Shown one piece after another: positions 10,963 to 19,894 of a DNA stretch of 25,000 nt. A program made the translations under genes and the position numbers. Positions within the stretch are counted from its first letter, which is position 1; each line of letters begins with the position of its first letter. The notes under the pieces were generated by a model. It was given only the letters and a program-made list of their open reading frames with translations. It did no database searches and was not told the origin of the DNA. This DNA is from Takakia lepidozioides (taxonomy: Eukaryota > Streptophyta > Takakiopsida > Takakiales > Takakiaceae), in the NCBI GenBank assembly GCA_030704615.1, contig JAKLZA010000054.1:1-25000 (forward strand), in the 5' to 3' direction.

Positions 10963-11175
10963 TTATTCCCCCTCAACTGCATCCTGTTGGTCACCATCCA
11001 TCTGTAACGGCTCCTCAACAGACTTGATGCCACCTATCTGATATGAAGGATCAGATATAGTTGAAGAAAACCATGTTGGGCTACTTGGTGGCTCCCACGC
11101 CTCCAGACGGCCAAACAAATCCAAGCACACGTTCAAAACAGGCTTAACCCGGGTAACTGCAGATCCAGTAGCACC
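10963..11175 (-). other. Candidate orphan 3'-terminal exon (weak)
   Basis: On the minus strand a 70-codon frame runs from a possible acceptor (GATGAG at about 11176, or GATCTGCAG at 11157) to TAA at 10963-10965. It has a protein-like composition: TRVKPVLNVCLDLFGRLEAW, then a Pro/Ser stretch and an acidic end (QMDGDQQDAVEGE). The stop overlaps an AATAAA hexamer. I do not recognise the family and find no convincing upstream exon in the 950 bases before the FAM32A-like gene. Other frames here are also open, so chance is a real possibility. Confidence 0.2.
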
Positions 11176-12124
11176 TCATCCCACGCAAAGCTGGGATTCA
11201 GAGATTTGAAATAGAATGTGACTCAACCGAGCTGTAACTCTGGCTGCAGTACTGCATTTCTAAAACACTGTACACTACAACACAAAACCAGTGGACAACA
11301 TTTCCCTCAAAGATTTATAGAGTCTTCTCACTCTCTATTGTATACTGGTCTGTTATCTGTGTAGGTGGAGTCTTTGAGGTTTCACATACAGGATCAATAT
11401 ACCATCTATGCAAACAATATGAGGGAAATGTTAATGTCGTAAACTGATCAAACCATTACCATCTATGTGACGTATACTCTTTCAGGAAAAGTTGCAAACT
11501 GGCATACAATCTCTTAGAAATGTTTTGGTGCATATTGGCACAAACCAGTATTTAGGCAATGTGTACACTTCTACTGTAACTTATGTATCATTTGTGTAGC
11601 TCTCCGGCAGATATTACTGTAGGTAGTCTTTCAGAAAATGTCATATAGTAGTCTGGTAAGTGAAGCTCCATTTTGAAGATCCTTGAGGTAGAAGCACATT
11701 GATGGGGGTCATCTACAGGAACAAAGAAAAACCTCAAACGGACCGATAAAAGTGAGCTCAGCTTTGACCAACCTCAAAAGGTAATATGTACATAGACACG
11801 CATTTTGTCATAGAATTTCATGGGCATTGCAGAGGATAATCAAGCAGCCACAACCCTATTCAAGCTGCACTGCCCAGGTGCTTTCCCATTGGAAGTATAG
11901 CAGGCAAGAACATATTGGAACTTCCAACCCTGGATCAGAAAAATCCACACCTGGTCCCAAACCCGGTAAACCCGCATGTAGCCCGATGCTTGCTTTCCAC
12001 CACATAAATTCATCATGTGAGAGAAAAAGTACGTGACCACTCAGTGTCAATACATCGCATAAGCTGCCTCCAGCCGTGCAAGAAGGAAAGAGGCGGATGC
12101 AACCCTAAAGATGACGACAATCGA
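11176..12124. other. Spacer downstream of the FAM32A-like gene
   Basis: Contains the 3' untranslated region of the minus-strand FAM32A-like gene. A good acceptor-like site (pyrimidine tract then CTGTAG, near 11716-11735 on the minus strand) is followed by two short open frames, but no family can be named. An AACCCTAA telomere-like 8-mer sits at 12101. Nothing else is supported. Confidence 0.4.
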
Positions 12125-12556
12125 TTACCCCGGCCCAACCTTGGGAATATCATAATGCTCGCTAAGATTTGCTAAGTACTGGTTAAATTCTTCAACCCTA
12201 TCGCGATGAGACTTGCTTGCCAATTTGGCCAGCCGACGCACATCCAACTTGCCTTTCTGTTCAGCATACCTCTTCTCCGCAGGAGTGCGGTGGTCCTCCA
12301 AAACAGCCAGTTGCGTCTCCCCCCTTCCCTCCTCCCCTTCACCATCATCCCGACCTTCCGACCCAGGTTCGTCCTCAAAAGACTGTGTGGGAGACAAGCT
12401 CCCGTCCTGGCCGGCCAGCAACAGCAACTGCTGCTGCTGCTTCTCCCTCTTCTTCTTCTTCTTCTTCTTCTTCTTCTTCTTCAGACCACCTGATTTCACA
12501 TCCAGCGCCTTCCCCTTCAACTTCAGTTTCCCCCCCACCACATTGTTGTACGACAT
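12125..12556 (-). CDS. FAM32A-like protein, probable spliceosomal factor, 143 aa
   Basis: Homologue of FAM32A, a small basic nuclear protein; the human protein is known as a component of the catalytic spliceosome that aids 3' splice-site docking in the second step. The start is the ATG at 12556, because MSYNNVVGGKLKLKGKALDV carries the family's N-terminal KLKLKG motif; an upstream in-frame ATG at 12601 adds 15 unrelated residues. Residues 26-36 are eleven lysines, followed by Gln and Leu runs (40-47) and an acidic linker (about 60-80). The conserved C-terminal block is about 89-140: RTPAEKRYAEQ, then KLASKSHRDRVEEFNQYL, then LSEHYDIPKV. The family core is usually about 110 residues; the excess here is the low-complexity linker. 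The reading frame is one exon, and transcript introns outside it cannot be excluded. Confidence 0.9.
   Translation of the reverse strand: MSYNNVVGGKLKLKGKALDVKSGGLKKKKKKKKKKKREKQQQQLLLLAGQDGSLSPTQSFEDEPGSEGRDDGEGEEGRGETQLAVLEDHRTPAEKRYAEQKGKLDVRRLAKLASKSHRDRVEEFNQYLANLSEHYDIPKVGPG
12449..12483 (+). repeat. (CTT)n microsatellite inside the FAM32A-like coding region
   Basis: About eleven CTT/TCT units on the plus strand read as AAG codons on the coding strand, giving the uninterrupted lysine run at residues 26-36. Next to it, CTG/CAG units encode the Gln and Leu runs. All are triplets, so length changes keep the frame. Confidence 0.95.
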
Positions 12557-12751
12557 CCTGCTAAACCGACCTGGTGTCAAATCCAGCACCCCACACTTCA
12601 ACCCTCACTTCACTCCTCCTCCCTCCAACATCAAACCAGCTGCTGAAATACCCAAGCATCCCTGTGGACAACGCACGTTCTCTTCTCCTCCCTGCGAGCG
12701 ACCATCGCTCGCTTTCCTGCACCTCCTCTTCTCTCTCTCTCTCTCTCTTCT

Positions 12752-12806
12752 CTTCTTCTTCCCAGTCTTTCGTAATAGCTTCTTCTTCCCAGTCTTTCGT
12801 AATAGC
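12752..12806. repeat. 27-bp tandem duplication upstream of the FAM32A-like start
   Basis: The 28-base string starting CTTCTTCTTCCC and ending TTTCGTAATAGC occurs at 12752-12779 and again at 12779-12806, a perfect period of 27. A CT-rich microsatellite flanks it at 12726-12760. It lies about 200-250 bases upstream of the start codon, in the likely leader or core promoter of the minus-strand gene. Confidence 0.9.
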
Positions 12807-14037
12807 GGTGTTTCACGTGGAAAAAGATCAGGATGATACTTCGTTCCATCCATCTAACTGTCCTGACGGTTACTTATCCACTTTCTGTAGGAATATTCGT
12901 TATCGTGCACGAGTGCCGGCCGTTGCAGGAGGAAAACGACAAGAGCGACGAGGTATTATTCGTAAAATAAAAACAGAATAAGAATGTATTCCGGGAATGA
13001 TCGTATTATTTACCGCAGTCGTCGGAGTCTCGGTGTTTCCGAGAGAGAGAGATCTCATGTCGTCTTGCAAATCGTGCTGGAGCGATGGGGAGATGGTTAG
13101 GAGCGGAGGGGCGGATGGCATTGTTGAGGTGCTTCTGAGTGGCAGCTGCAAAGTTCCTGGAAGGTTTGCTATGGCACTGTCGAGGTATGACTTCGCCAGC
13201 GTTTCGACAACTCTTTTTGAACTCTTTGCAATCTATCGACATTGCAGAGATTTGGTCTGTATGGGGCGCTGACAGAATTCAATTTGGTTGAGGGATTTTG
13301 TGAGCAAGTCATTTTCCCGTCAAGGTTTGAGCTTGGTCTTGCTTTTTGCTTTCCTAGCAATCCGAGAGGTGAATCCGTTCTCAAATTGTTCAGCAGCAGG
13401 ACAATCTCCTGTTGTTGATTGTACCATGCGTCATGCGGCGATCCATTTTTCAATTCAGATTTCGCCAGCGGTAGGGTCCCATGGAGGAGGGAGACAAGCA
13501 GAGTTGTTCACTTCCACACTACTATGCTGCTCTGAGTCCTACGCTTGGTGGTCACTTTCTGGTTGCCATTGCTAAAAAGGGATTGAGAGGCATGCACGAC
13601 GAGCGTACTCCAGCGGAGTATAGCTGCAGGATAAGGAACTCTGGCTGGTTGTCGGGGTTGCCAACTGGCTATCGCGATTCGTTCGGGGAGCCAGCTGGCT
13701 TCTGCAGATTATGCACCGCAATTATGATGCTCTAGAGGGGAAATGTGGCCTGTGAGGGTCAGTGGCTCTGTCATTTCTTGCGAGTGCTTTCTGGATCGTG
13801 TGTTGAAAGGATGAACTGTTTCCAAACAACAAGGTTCAAAGTTTCATTGGGATGACTAGTTAGATTTTGTCCGGGAGTTCATGGTTGATGGGCAGCGATC
13901 GATAACTGCAATGCCCCTTCCAGAGACTCGATTTCACAGCTCTTTTCCGTGCCTGTGAATTGCTCTCTCTCCCCTCAGTTCTTACAAAGTACTGCATGAG
14001 ACTCGCTCATGCTGTAAGTAGTCACTGCTTTCTCTCA
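12807..14037. other. Spacer between divergent genes, no gene seen
   Basis: Upstream territory of the FAM32A-like gene (-) and, more distantly, of the GT14-like gene (+). Several open frames of 70-95 codons occur on both strands (for example 12997-13272 and 13169-13453), but none has family resemblance or consistent splice partners. An upstream non-coding exon of the GT14-like gene could lie here, but sequence alone does not show it. Confidence 0.45.
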
Positions 14038-14203
14038 TTGGCAGCCTACCTACACGAGGCCTTCACCCTTAGACAATCGCTAGAACATTAATTGTGGTTT
14101 CTGGATTTGTTCCTCTCTCATGTTTTCTTCCATTTTGTCCCATAAGCTCTATGAGCTTTCCGCGGACGTTATAAAGCACCATTTCATTTCATTTCATTTC
14201 TCA
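14038..14203 (+). mobile_element. LINE 3' fragment A, 5'-truncated, with (TTTCA)n tail
   Basis: The first 48 bases encode the last residues of a non-LTR retrotransposon ORF (LAAYLHEAFTLRQSLEH, then stop), followed by a 3' untranslated region that includes ATGAGCTTTCCGCGGACG and a tail of CATTT/TTTCA units (14180-14203). The same 3' end occurs in fragments B and C, and its last part in D. A short 5'-truncated copy with a microsatellite tail is what target-primed reverse transcription leaves. Confidence 0.8.
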
Positions 14204-14206
14204 TGG

Positions 14207-14614
14207 GGCGGTTCAGGGTGGGTTCCCACAATCCCACAACCTACGGATAGAGACTGGCAGATGGGAAAACCTGCAATGGGAGGACCGCCTATGTCCAGCC
14301 TACACAGGGCGCAGCCAGGAAATTGAAACTGAAGAACACTTCTTCTTCTATTGCCCTCTATACTACGAGATCCGCGGGAGATTCCACTGTTTATTCCGTG
14401 GAACCCAATCTCTCACTGAAGTCTTCCACTATGAGGATCAGAAGTGCTTGGCAGCTTACCTGCACGAGGCCTTCACCCTTAGACAATCACTCGAACAATA
14501 GTTCTTATTCTTGGCTTTGGTTTTGTTTCCTCTCTCATGTTTTCTTCCATTTTGTCCCATAAGCTCTATGAGCTTTCCGCGGACGTTATAAAGCACCATT
14601 TCATTTCATCTCAT
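14207..14614 (+). mobile_element. LINE 3' fragment B with decayed zinc-binding C-terminus
   Basis: Encodes the C-terminal zinc-binding (zf-RVT-like) region of a LINE reverse transcriptase: RFRVGSHN, then LRIETGRW, then TEEHFFFYCPLYYEIR and an ending in HEAFTLRQSLEQ with TAG at 14499-14501. A perfect 8-bp tandem duplication (TCCCACAA at 14224-14231 and 14232-14239) breaks the frame between RFRVGSHN and LRIETG. The second Cys of the CPxC pair is Tyr (codon 14301-14303), while fragment C keeps Cys, so a zinc ligand is lost. The tail is at 14597-14614. It starts directly after the tail of fragment A. The fragment is inactive. Confidence 0.85.
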
Positions 14615-15633
14615 GCTGGGCACTCCAACAATGAAAGACCCTTGGATAAGATTGCATTTTAGTGAATCACAGTAGATGTTGACAACTAGGGGTTTAAGCA
14701 TTTGTGAATACCTTTTTCTCTCTTCAGATTATTATAACTGTGTTGGAGCATGCTGGGAGATCTAACAGCAGCACCTCTGTGGAAAGGGGATACAATTGAA
14801 GGCCTAGGAAGGAGATGCCTTTGTACTCGATGAATTGCATTAAAAAAGGTATCCAGTTTGGGTAGGGCTAGGAGGTAGGACCAGGTGATGTAATCGAAAC
14901 TATTTCTGTTCTAGAGCAGTGAGAGGCTCCATGGTATAATGTACACTGTCCGGCATTCCTTTTGTGACTTCAGCCTTACGTAACTGACCACAGCCAGAAC
15001 ACCTACTACCTCTCAACTACACCCATGCCTAGAACTTCACATGCTGCATGTGAGAGTGTCCAAAGTGTCTGTTTTCCATGTTGTGTTTTGAGACTGCCGA
15101 GTAATACACCTGGCTTACAGAGCTATCAATCTGGGCAGGTCATGGTCTACAATGTCCTCTTTTCTCCTGGCCAATTTTATAGATCTCCATCAAAAGTTCT
15201 TAAATATTGCCTATTCCATAACAGAGCACTCTTGGCTGGGCCTAGAGAAATTCTGGAAGGCTCGGCATTATGTAGCAGGTTTGGGGATGCTTGCTAAGAT
15301 GTCTTAGTGTATCACAGAACTAGTGGTAATCCCTATGCTTTGTGGAATGCGTGCAGTATCATTAATCACCCTGAAAAATGCAAATAATGCAGGTGGAGTT
15401 GGACCTGTCTGACCTTTAGTATTGGCTACAAGGAGAGGACGCGGCCTGCCCTGAATATTGCAGAGTTTTATCTTTAGTGAGTGAAAACTGCAGACTGTTT
15501 TTTCCAATCCAAGCAGAGGGGGAGAAGTGGAGGAAGAATGACATAAGGAAATGGCAAAGATTCGGGTCTGCAGGGAAAAGTGGGTGTGAGGGAGGAAACG
15601 TATGAGTGAAATCAAGGTCAGTGGTTATAGAGG
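14615..15633. other. Upstream region of the GT14-like gene
   Basis: Probable promoter and leader of the gene starting at 15634. I recognise no coding exon, repeat or core promoter element. The open frames 15025-15297 (+) and 15304-15615 (-) have no family resemblance. Confidence 0.5.
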
Positions 15634-17428
15634 ATGGATATACAAGGAGAGAGCAGGAGGCTGATAGCAGATGAGGCGGGGGTTTCAGTAAGAGCAGGAT
15701 CGGGAAGGCCACAAGCATCAAAGCAAGAGTGGCCAATTAAGCTTTTGGGGTATTTGGGGTTGGGAGTGTTGGTGGGACTGATAGCAAGCCTTCGTATGGT
15801 ATACTCCGGGAGACTGACCCCTTATGCTGCATGGACCTCTAATTCGGTTACTCCTTCCTCACGTGTGCTTCCTTCTCAGGACTCCCAGGCTATGCATCAT
15901 AGTATCTCAGATGATGAACATATGTGGCAAACAGCAATGTCACCACAGAGGATCCGTCATAATATGTCAGATGATGAGCTTCTATGGCGAGCATCGATGG
16001 TACCACAGAGGCCCAGGATCCCCATCAAGCGCACCCCTAAAATTGCCTTCATGTTTCTTACAGTTGGACCCTTGCCCCTGGGCCCACTATGGGATCTTTA
16101 TTTTCAGGGACATGAAGATTTTTTCTCAGTCTATGTTCATGGACTTCCTGGCTTTGTTCCTGAGACACCACAGACATCTGTATTCTATGGACGCCAGGTG
16201 CCAAGTCAGGTGAGCTCCAAGCCACATGCTGGAAAGCAAACCCTACCAGCATTGTCACATGCTGGTAAGCCCCTACTGACTAGGTTGTTTTCTCGTTAAG
16301 TCGATTGATACCAGTCAGGACTGACTAAATAAACTTTCACAGCTGGAGGACATCTGTGTTTTCTGTAGCACACGTGATTGGATCATATTGTTTTAGATCA
16401 CCGTCTAATAGTATCTCCAGTTTCCTTGTAGCAAATTGCAGCAGGTTGTGGAGGTGAAACACAAAGCCGCAGAGTTTGTAAGAAAGGTCCTCTTTGCAAT
16501 TGACCAGATCACATCTTCATGCTATCCAGGTCTAAAACTTTTTAAGAGTTTCCACCGAGGATAGCCATATGGCTTGAGGGTGCCAGGTTTTTTTTTCCCT
16601 TTTTTCCCCCCAATTTGGGTTTTCCTGAAGAGGATGATCTCTACCAAGAAACAGACAATGCACCCAGTACAGCATTAATTGCTAAGAAGCTCCAAAGCGT
16701 CAGACAGTGCCAACATGTAGAAATGAACCATGATCGCCTTGCTGGGAGTGATCTTCCACTTCTGTTGATGCTATGCCATTACTGCTCTGTCAATGTAGGA
16801 GGCAAAGTGGGGTGAAATTTCAATTATCGATGCTGAAAGGCGACTGTTGGCCAATGCCTTGCTGGATTTTTCAAATGAGTATTTCGTCCTCATTTCAGAA
16901 ACGTGTGTGCCGCTCTTTAATTTCACTTTCACCTACGACTACATTACAAACTCAAAGCAGAGCTTCATTCAGTTCTTTGATGATCCAGGGCCCCATGGGC
17001 GAGGCAGGTACAACCCACAAATGTTACCAGAGGTTTCTCTAGATAATTGGCGCAAAGGCAGCCAGTGGTTTGAAGTGAATCGAAAATTGGCCATTTTCAT
17101 TATTGCAGATGTAAAGTATTATCCCAAATTACGAGACTTTTGTAAGCCACATTGCTATGTAGATGAGCATTACATACCCACTATGTTGTTTATAGAATTT
17201 CAGTCAGAGCTGGCAAGTAGGAGCATAACATTTACTGACTGGTCAAGGGGGGGATCCCATCCCGCCATGTTTGGGAAGGCAGATGTAACAAAGGAATTTC
17301 TTACACACATTCGGGAGGATCGGAATTGTGTTTATAATGACCAGCCAGGGGAAGTCTGCTCGTTGTTTGCTAGAAAATTTTCTCCAAATGCTTTGGAGCA
17401 TTTACTAAAGCACTCACCATTTCCTTAG
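15634..17428 (+). CDS. GT14-like (core-2/I-branching, DUF266 type) glycosyltransferase, two exons, 401 aa
   Basis: Plant branch of the core-2/I-branching beta-1,6-N-acetylglucosaminyltransferase family (CAZy GT14); most plant members have no proven acceptor. Exons: 15634-16209 and 16799-17428, a phase-0 junction with donor GTGAGC and acceptor AATGTAG. Type II topology: a cytosolic tail, one membrane segment at about 36-53 (LLGYLGLGVLVGLIASL), a stem, then the lumenal domain. Family landmarks: KIAFMFLTVGPLPLGPLW (about 136-153), FFSVYVH, KWGEISIIDAERRLLANALL (about 195-214), FVLISETCVPLFNF, FFDDPGPHGRGRY (about 251-263), RKGSQWFEVNR, KPHCYVDEHYIPTML (about 308-322), and RSITFTDWSRGGSHP. The stem carries a direct repeat, SDDEHMWQTAMSPQR (92-106) and SDDELLWRASMVPQR (112-126); I recall one such motif as usual in plant relatives. 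The length is normal. It likely acts in the Golgi on cell-wall or glycoprotein glycans (inferred). Confidence 0.9.
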
Positions 17429-17919
17429 CAAACTTATTGCCTCCCCCTGTCCTCTCACCCTTTTTCCTCTATCCACATCTAAGTGCCTGTGGATGGACAC
17501 ATGACATCTGTTCAGTACATGTCTGATTGCCTCTTCCACTACCTTCCTATCCATTTAGGTTTGAAAGTTTTCCCTTTTTCTTTTCTATTTGCATATCAAG
17601 CTTAGTTGTAGATTTAATTGAGGCTAAATTTATCTGGGATTTTTGGAAGGCCTTCATTGCTCAACTGTTACACCACACATTTGGGATATGTGAACTTTGA
17701 TCAGAGCTTTCATGTACAGTTTCTTGTCTAGACTTGAGCTTGGGTTCCCATCAACAATTAGGTGAAGGTCATCAGAAGCTTAGTTTTTTGTTGTGATACA
17801 ATTGGAGTGAAGTCTGTGTATCGAGGGGCCAGTGGATGGAAAGAGAGGATGTCTGGCTTTGCGGATTTTATTACTTTCTTTGCTTGTAGAAGAGATTGTC
17901 CTAATAACAGTTGATCTGG
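17429..17919. other. 3' region of the GT14-like gene
   Basis: Follows the stop codon directly and is T- and pyrimidine-rich at first, as expected for a plant 3' untranslated region. No further gene is seen before the LINE fragments. Confidence 0.5.
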
Positions 17920-17982
17920 AGAAATGAAATGGTACTTTATAATGTCTGCGGGAAGCTCAAAGTGCTTATAGGACAAGAGGAA
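17920..17982 (-). mobile_element. LINE 3' fragment D (about 60 bp)
   Basis: Only the last part of the LINE 3' untranslated region is present, divergent from A-C (CATTATAAAGTACC where they have CGTTATAAAGCACC), with a short ATTTC-type tail at its 3' end (17920-17930). On the minus strand it follows immediately after the tail of fragment C. Confidence 0.65.
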
Positions 17983-18343
17983 GAAATGAAATGAAATGGT
18001 GCTTTATAACGTCCGCGGAAAGCTCATAGAGCTTATGGGACAAAATGGAAGAACATGAGAGAGGAACAAATCCAGAAACCACAATTAATGTTCTAGCGAT
18101 TGTCTAAGGGTGAAGGCCTCGTGCAGGTAGGCTGCCAAGCATTTTTGACCCTCATAGTGAAAGACATCAGTGAGAGTTTGGGTTCCACTGAATAAACAGT
18201 GGAATTTCCCACGGATCTCGTAGTATAGAGGGCAGTAGAAGAAGTGTTCTTCAGTTTCAATTTCCTTGCTGTGCCCTATGCAAGCTGGACATAGGCGGTC
18301 CTCCCGTTGCAGGTTATCCCATCTGCCAGTCTCTATCCGTAGG
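17983..18343 (-). mobile_element. LINE 3' fragment C, zinc-binding C-terminus intact
   Basis: Minus-strand copy of the same element as A and B: LRIETGRWDNLQRE, LCPACIGHSKEIETEEHFF, YCPLYYEIRGKF, and an ending in HEAFTLRQSLEH with TAA at 18085-18087. The Cys-Cys-His-Cys type zinc ligands are all kept, unlike in B. The 3' untranslated region runs to a GAAAT-type tail at 17983-17998 (read on the plus strand). An open frame continues upstream to 18480, but beyond 18343 it no longer matches B, so I place the 5' truncation there. It is not an autonomous element. Confidence 0.85.
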
Positions 18344-18925
18344 AAAGAAAAAGAAAGTAAGAGCCACAAACAGCCGAAAGCAACTCTGCTGGAAGGCTCC
18401 AGGAGGGCAGCTCCGAACTGCAAAAGTTTGGAGGCTCCTGATTCCAGACAGAAGCTGTGTTTGGCCAGTGCAATGCTCAACTTGTACTCCTGAAGGAGTG
18501 AAGGACTACCATCTTCACTTCGTTGTGCGCTTCGGGATCTATTTCTTTGTCATCATGCAATCCAAGCAGCTTCATATTTGATCTTTCCTTCATAATTAAC
18601 TTGAAGGATCTGCCAATTCCAAAAGCACAGGGGACCACCACTACTGCAGTGGGCTAGCCGAGATGGAAAGTTATCAGAAGCTTGGGCTTATGTTCTGGGC
18701 CTATGGAGGGCCTCTGGCCTGTTTTGCTGCAATTGTGGCCTCTTACCATTTGTGCATCCTCTGGCTGGTGGAGGTTATCTCAGAAACTTTTGAAGCCAAT
18801 ATCTTCAAAAGCTTGGATACTTCCACCTTCAGCTCATATCTTACACCAGACTCAAGTGTTCACATGTCTATTTGAAAAAAGACAGTGAGAAATAGTGCCT
18901 GAAGTAGAAGTTGACATTGGTGCAG
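18344..18925. other. Spacer with possible chimeric LINE junction
   Basis: On the minus strand, 18344-18480 stays open in frame with LINE fragment C but has no match in fragment B. It is either host flank or a further part of the element. The plus-strand open frame at 18663-18875 (70 aa, hydrophobic) has no family resemblance. The part next to 18925 is the 3' region of GT25-like copy 1. Confidence 0.4.
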
Positions 18926-19894
18926 CTACTTGCCGATCGTTGTGGGAAATAAAATTCTATCCTGATACAGCAGACCAAGATGCCCTTCTGCTATGGGGCT
19001 CCTCAAGTTGACACCTAATGTCCAGATCGGGTGAACTTTCTTTCCGTGGTAAGATAGCATCTGGTCGAAGTACATCTTCCAAGGAGGGTTGTCTATCATG
19101 TCCACCACCGTGTTCATGGACGCTAGAAAGATGACAGCTTTCCATTTGGTAAACCCAAATGCATGTGCACCAGTACCACTACACCTAGAACCTAAATGCA
19201 CATCAAACAATACCACCGTCGTGGCGTCTGAGCAGTTCACAGGACCAGTGATCCCCAAGTACACCATGCCATCCCCTGCAGCAACGTCCAAGCCCTTTGC
19301 TAGCACAATTTGAGCTGTTTCTGGTGTCAAGGATGGGTGTAACTGAATATCGTCCTCAAAGAAGAACCTCCAAGAATTGTCATCGCAGCTCTTGTCGTCC
19401 ACAAAGCTTTGCATGATATCTGCAAACGCCATGCGGTTGGAGTATACCTTGAGGAAGAACCCATTAGCCGTGTGGTAACCTCTGGTCCCTGTGAACTTCT
19501 CCAAGCCGCTTATAACTTCTGTTGATTGAAAGGATGGGGGTATGTGCCGAGAAACCACAAAATTCAATTTCTCTAGGACAGCTTTTGTGTGATTGTAACG
19601 TTCATCAATCATGCTTAAAACTACTCCTTCAAAATCTTCAAAATCCAGGGGAACAGTTGTTGTGAAATCTGTTGTATGATTCAAATCACGTGAGTGAACA
19701 GTTATCCTTGTCATGACTCCTTCAAGACGTTGGCCCACAGATGGTAGGATGCCTACAGAAGGCTGCAGAAAAGTGTTAACCATGCCGCCACCTTGCAGAA
19801 GATTACGTGTGACGATCACACAGATGCAAAGCACCAGCCCTGCTAGGACAACCCCTTGCACCAAGAAACGCAGGTTCAAAGATGTTGGAAGCAT
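18926..19894 (-). CDS. GT25-like type II membrane glycosyltransferase, tandem copy 1, 322 aa, intronless
   Basis: Single open exon with start at 19894 and TAG at 18926-18928. Residues about 9-28 (RFLVQGVVLAGLVLCICVIV) form a signal anchor, then a stem with sequons at Asn72 and Asn101, then a lumenal domain with a third sequon at Asn220. The domain has an acidic metal-binding-type motif, WRFFFEDDIQLHPSL (Glu180-Asp181-Asp182), then VYLGITGPVNCSD, GTGAHAFGFTKWKA (240-253), KMYFDQML, and LLYQDRILFP near the end. The EDD, then G-x-x-A, then FDQ order resembles GT25 (the LPS or collagen galactosyltransferase type), a distant likeness read by eye. Substrate and linkage are unknown. A near-identical start in copy 2 (MLP.SL.LR) supports the chosen ATG. 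Its lack of introns contrasts with the intron-rich neighbours and suggests retroposition or transfer in the ancestor; both are inference. Confidence 0.75.
   Translation of the reverse strand: MLPTSLNLRFLVQGVVLAGLVLCICVIVTRNLLQGGGMVNTFLQPSVGILPSVGQRLEGVMTRITVHSRDLNHTTDFTTTVPLDFEDFEGVVLSMIDERYNHTKAVLEKLNFVVSRHIPPSFQSTEVISGLEKFTGTRGYHTANGFFLKVYSNRMAFADIMQSFVDDKSCDDNSWRFFFEDDIQLHPSLTPETAQIVLAKGLDVAAGDGMVYLGITGPVNCSDATTVVLFDVHLGSRCSGTGAHAFGFTKWKAVIFLASMNTVVDMIDNPPWKMYFDQMLSYHGKKVHPIWTLGVNLRSPIAEGHLGLLYQDRILFPTTIGK

Noticed and set aside
12213-12836. Plus-strand open frame with long Phe, Ser and Leu runs
   Set aside because: It is the antisense shadow of the FAM32A-like gene through its triplet repeat.
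18344-18480. N-terminal extension of the LINE C open frame as a real 131-aa gene
   Set aside because: The C-terminal part is a retroelement fragment shared with copy B, and the extension has no match in B, so the whole is a chance fusion.
18663-18875. Hydrophobic 70-codon plus-strand frame
   Set aside because: Too short, no homologue recognised, no promoter or splice context, and several overlapping frames are equally open.
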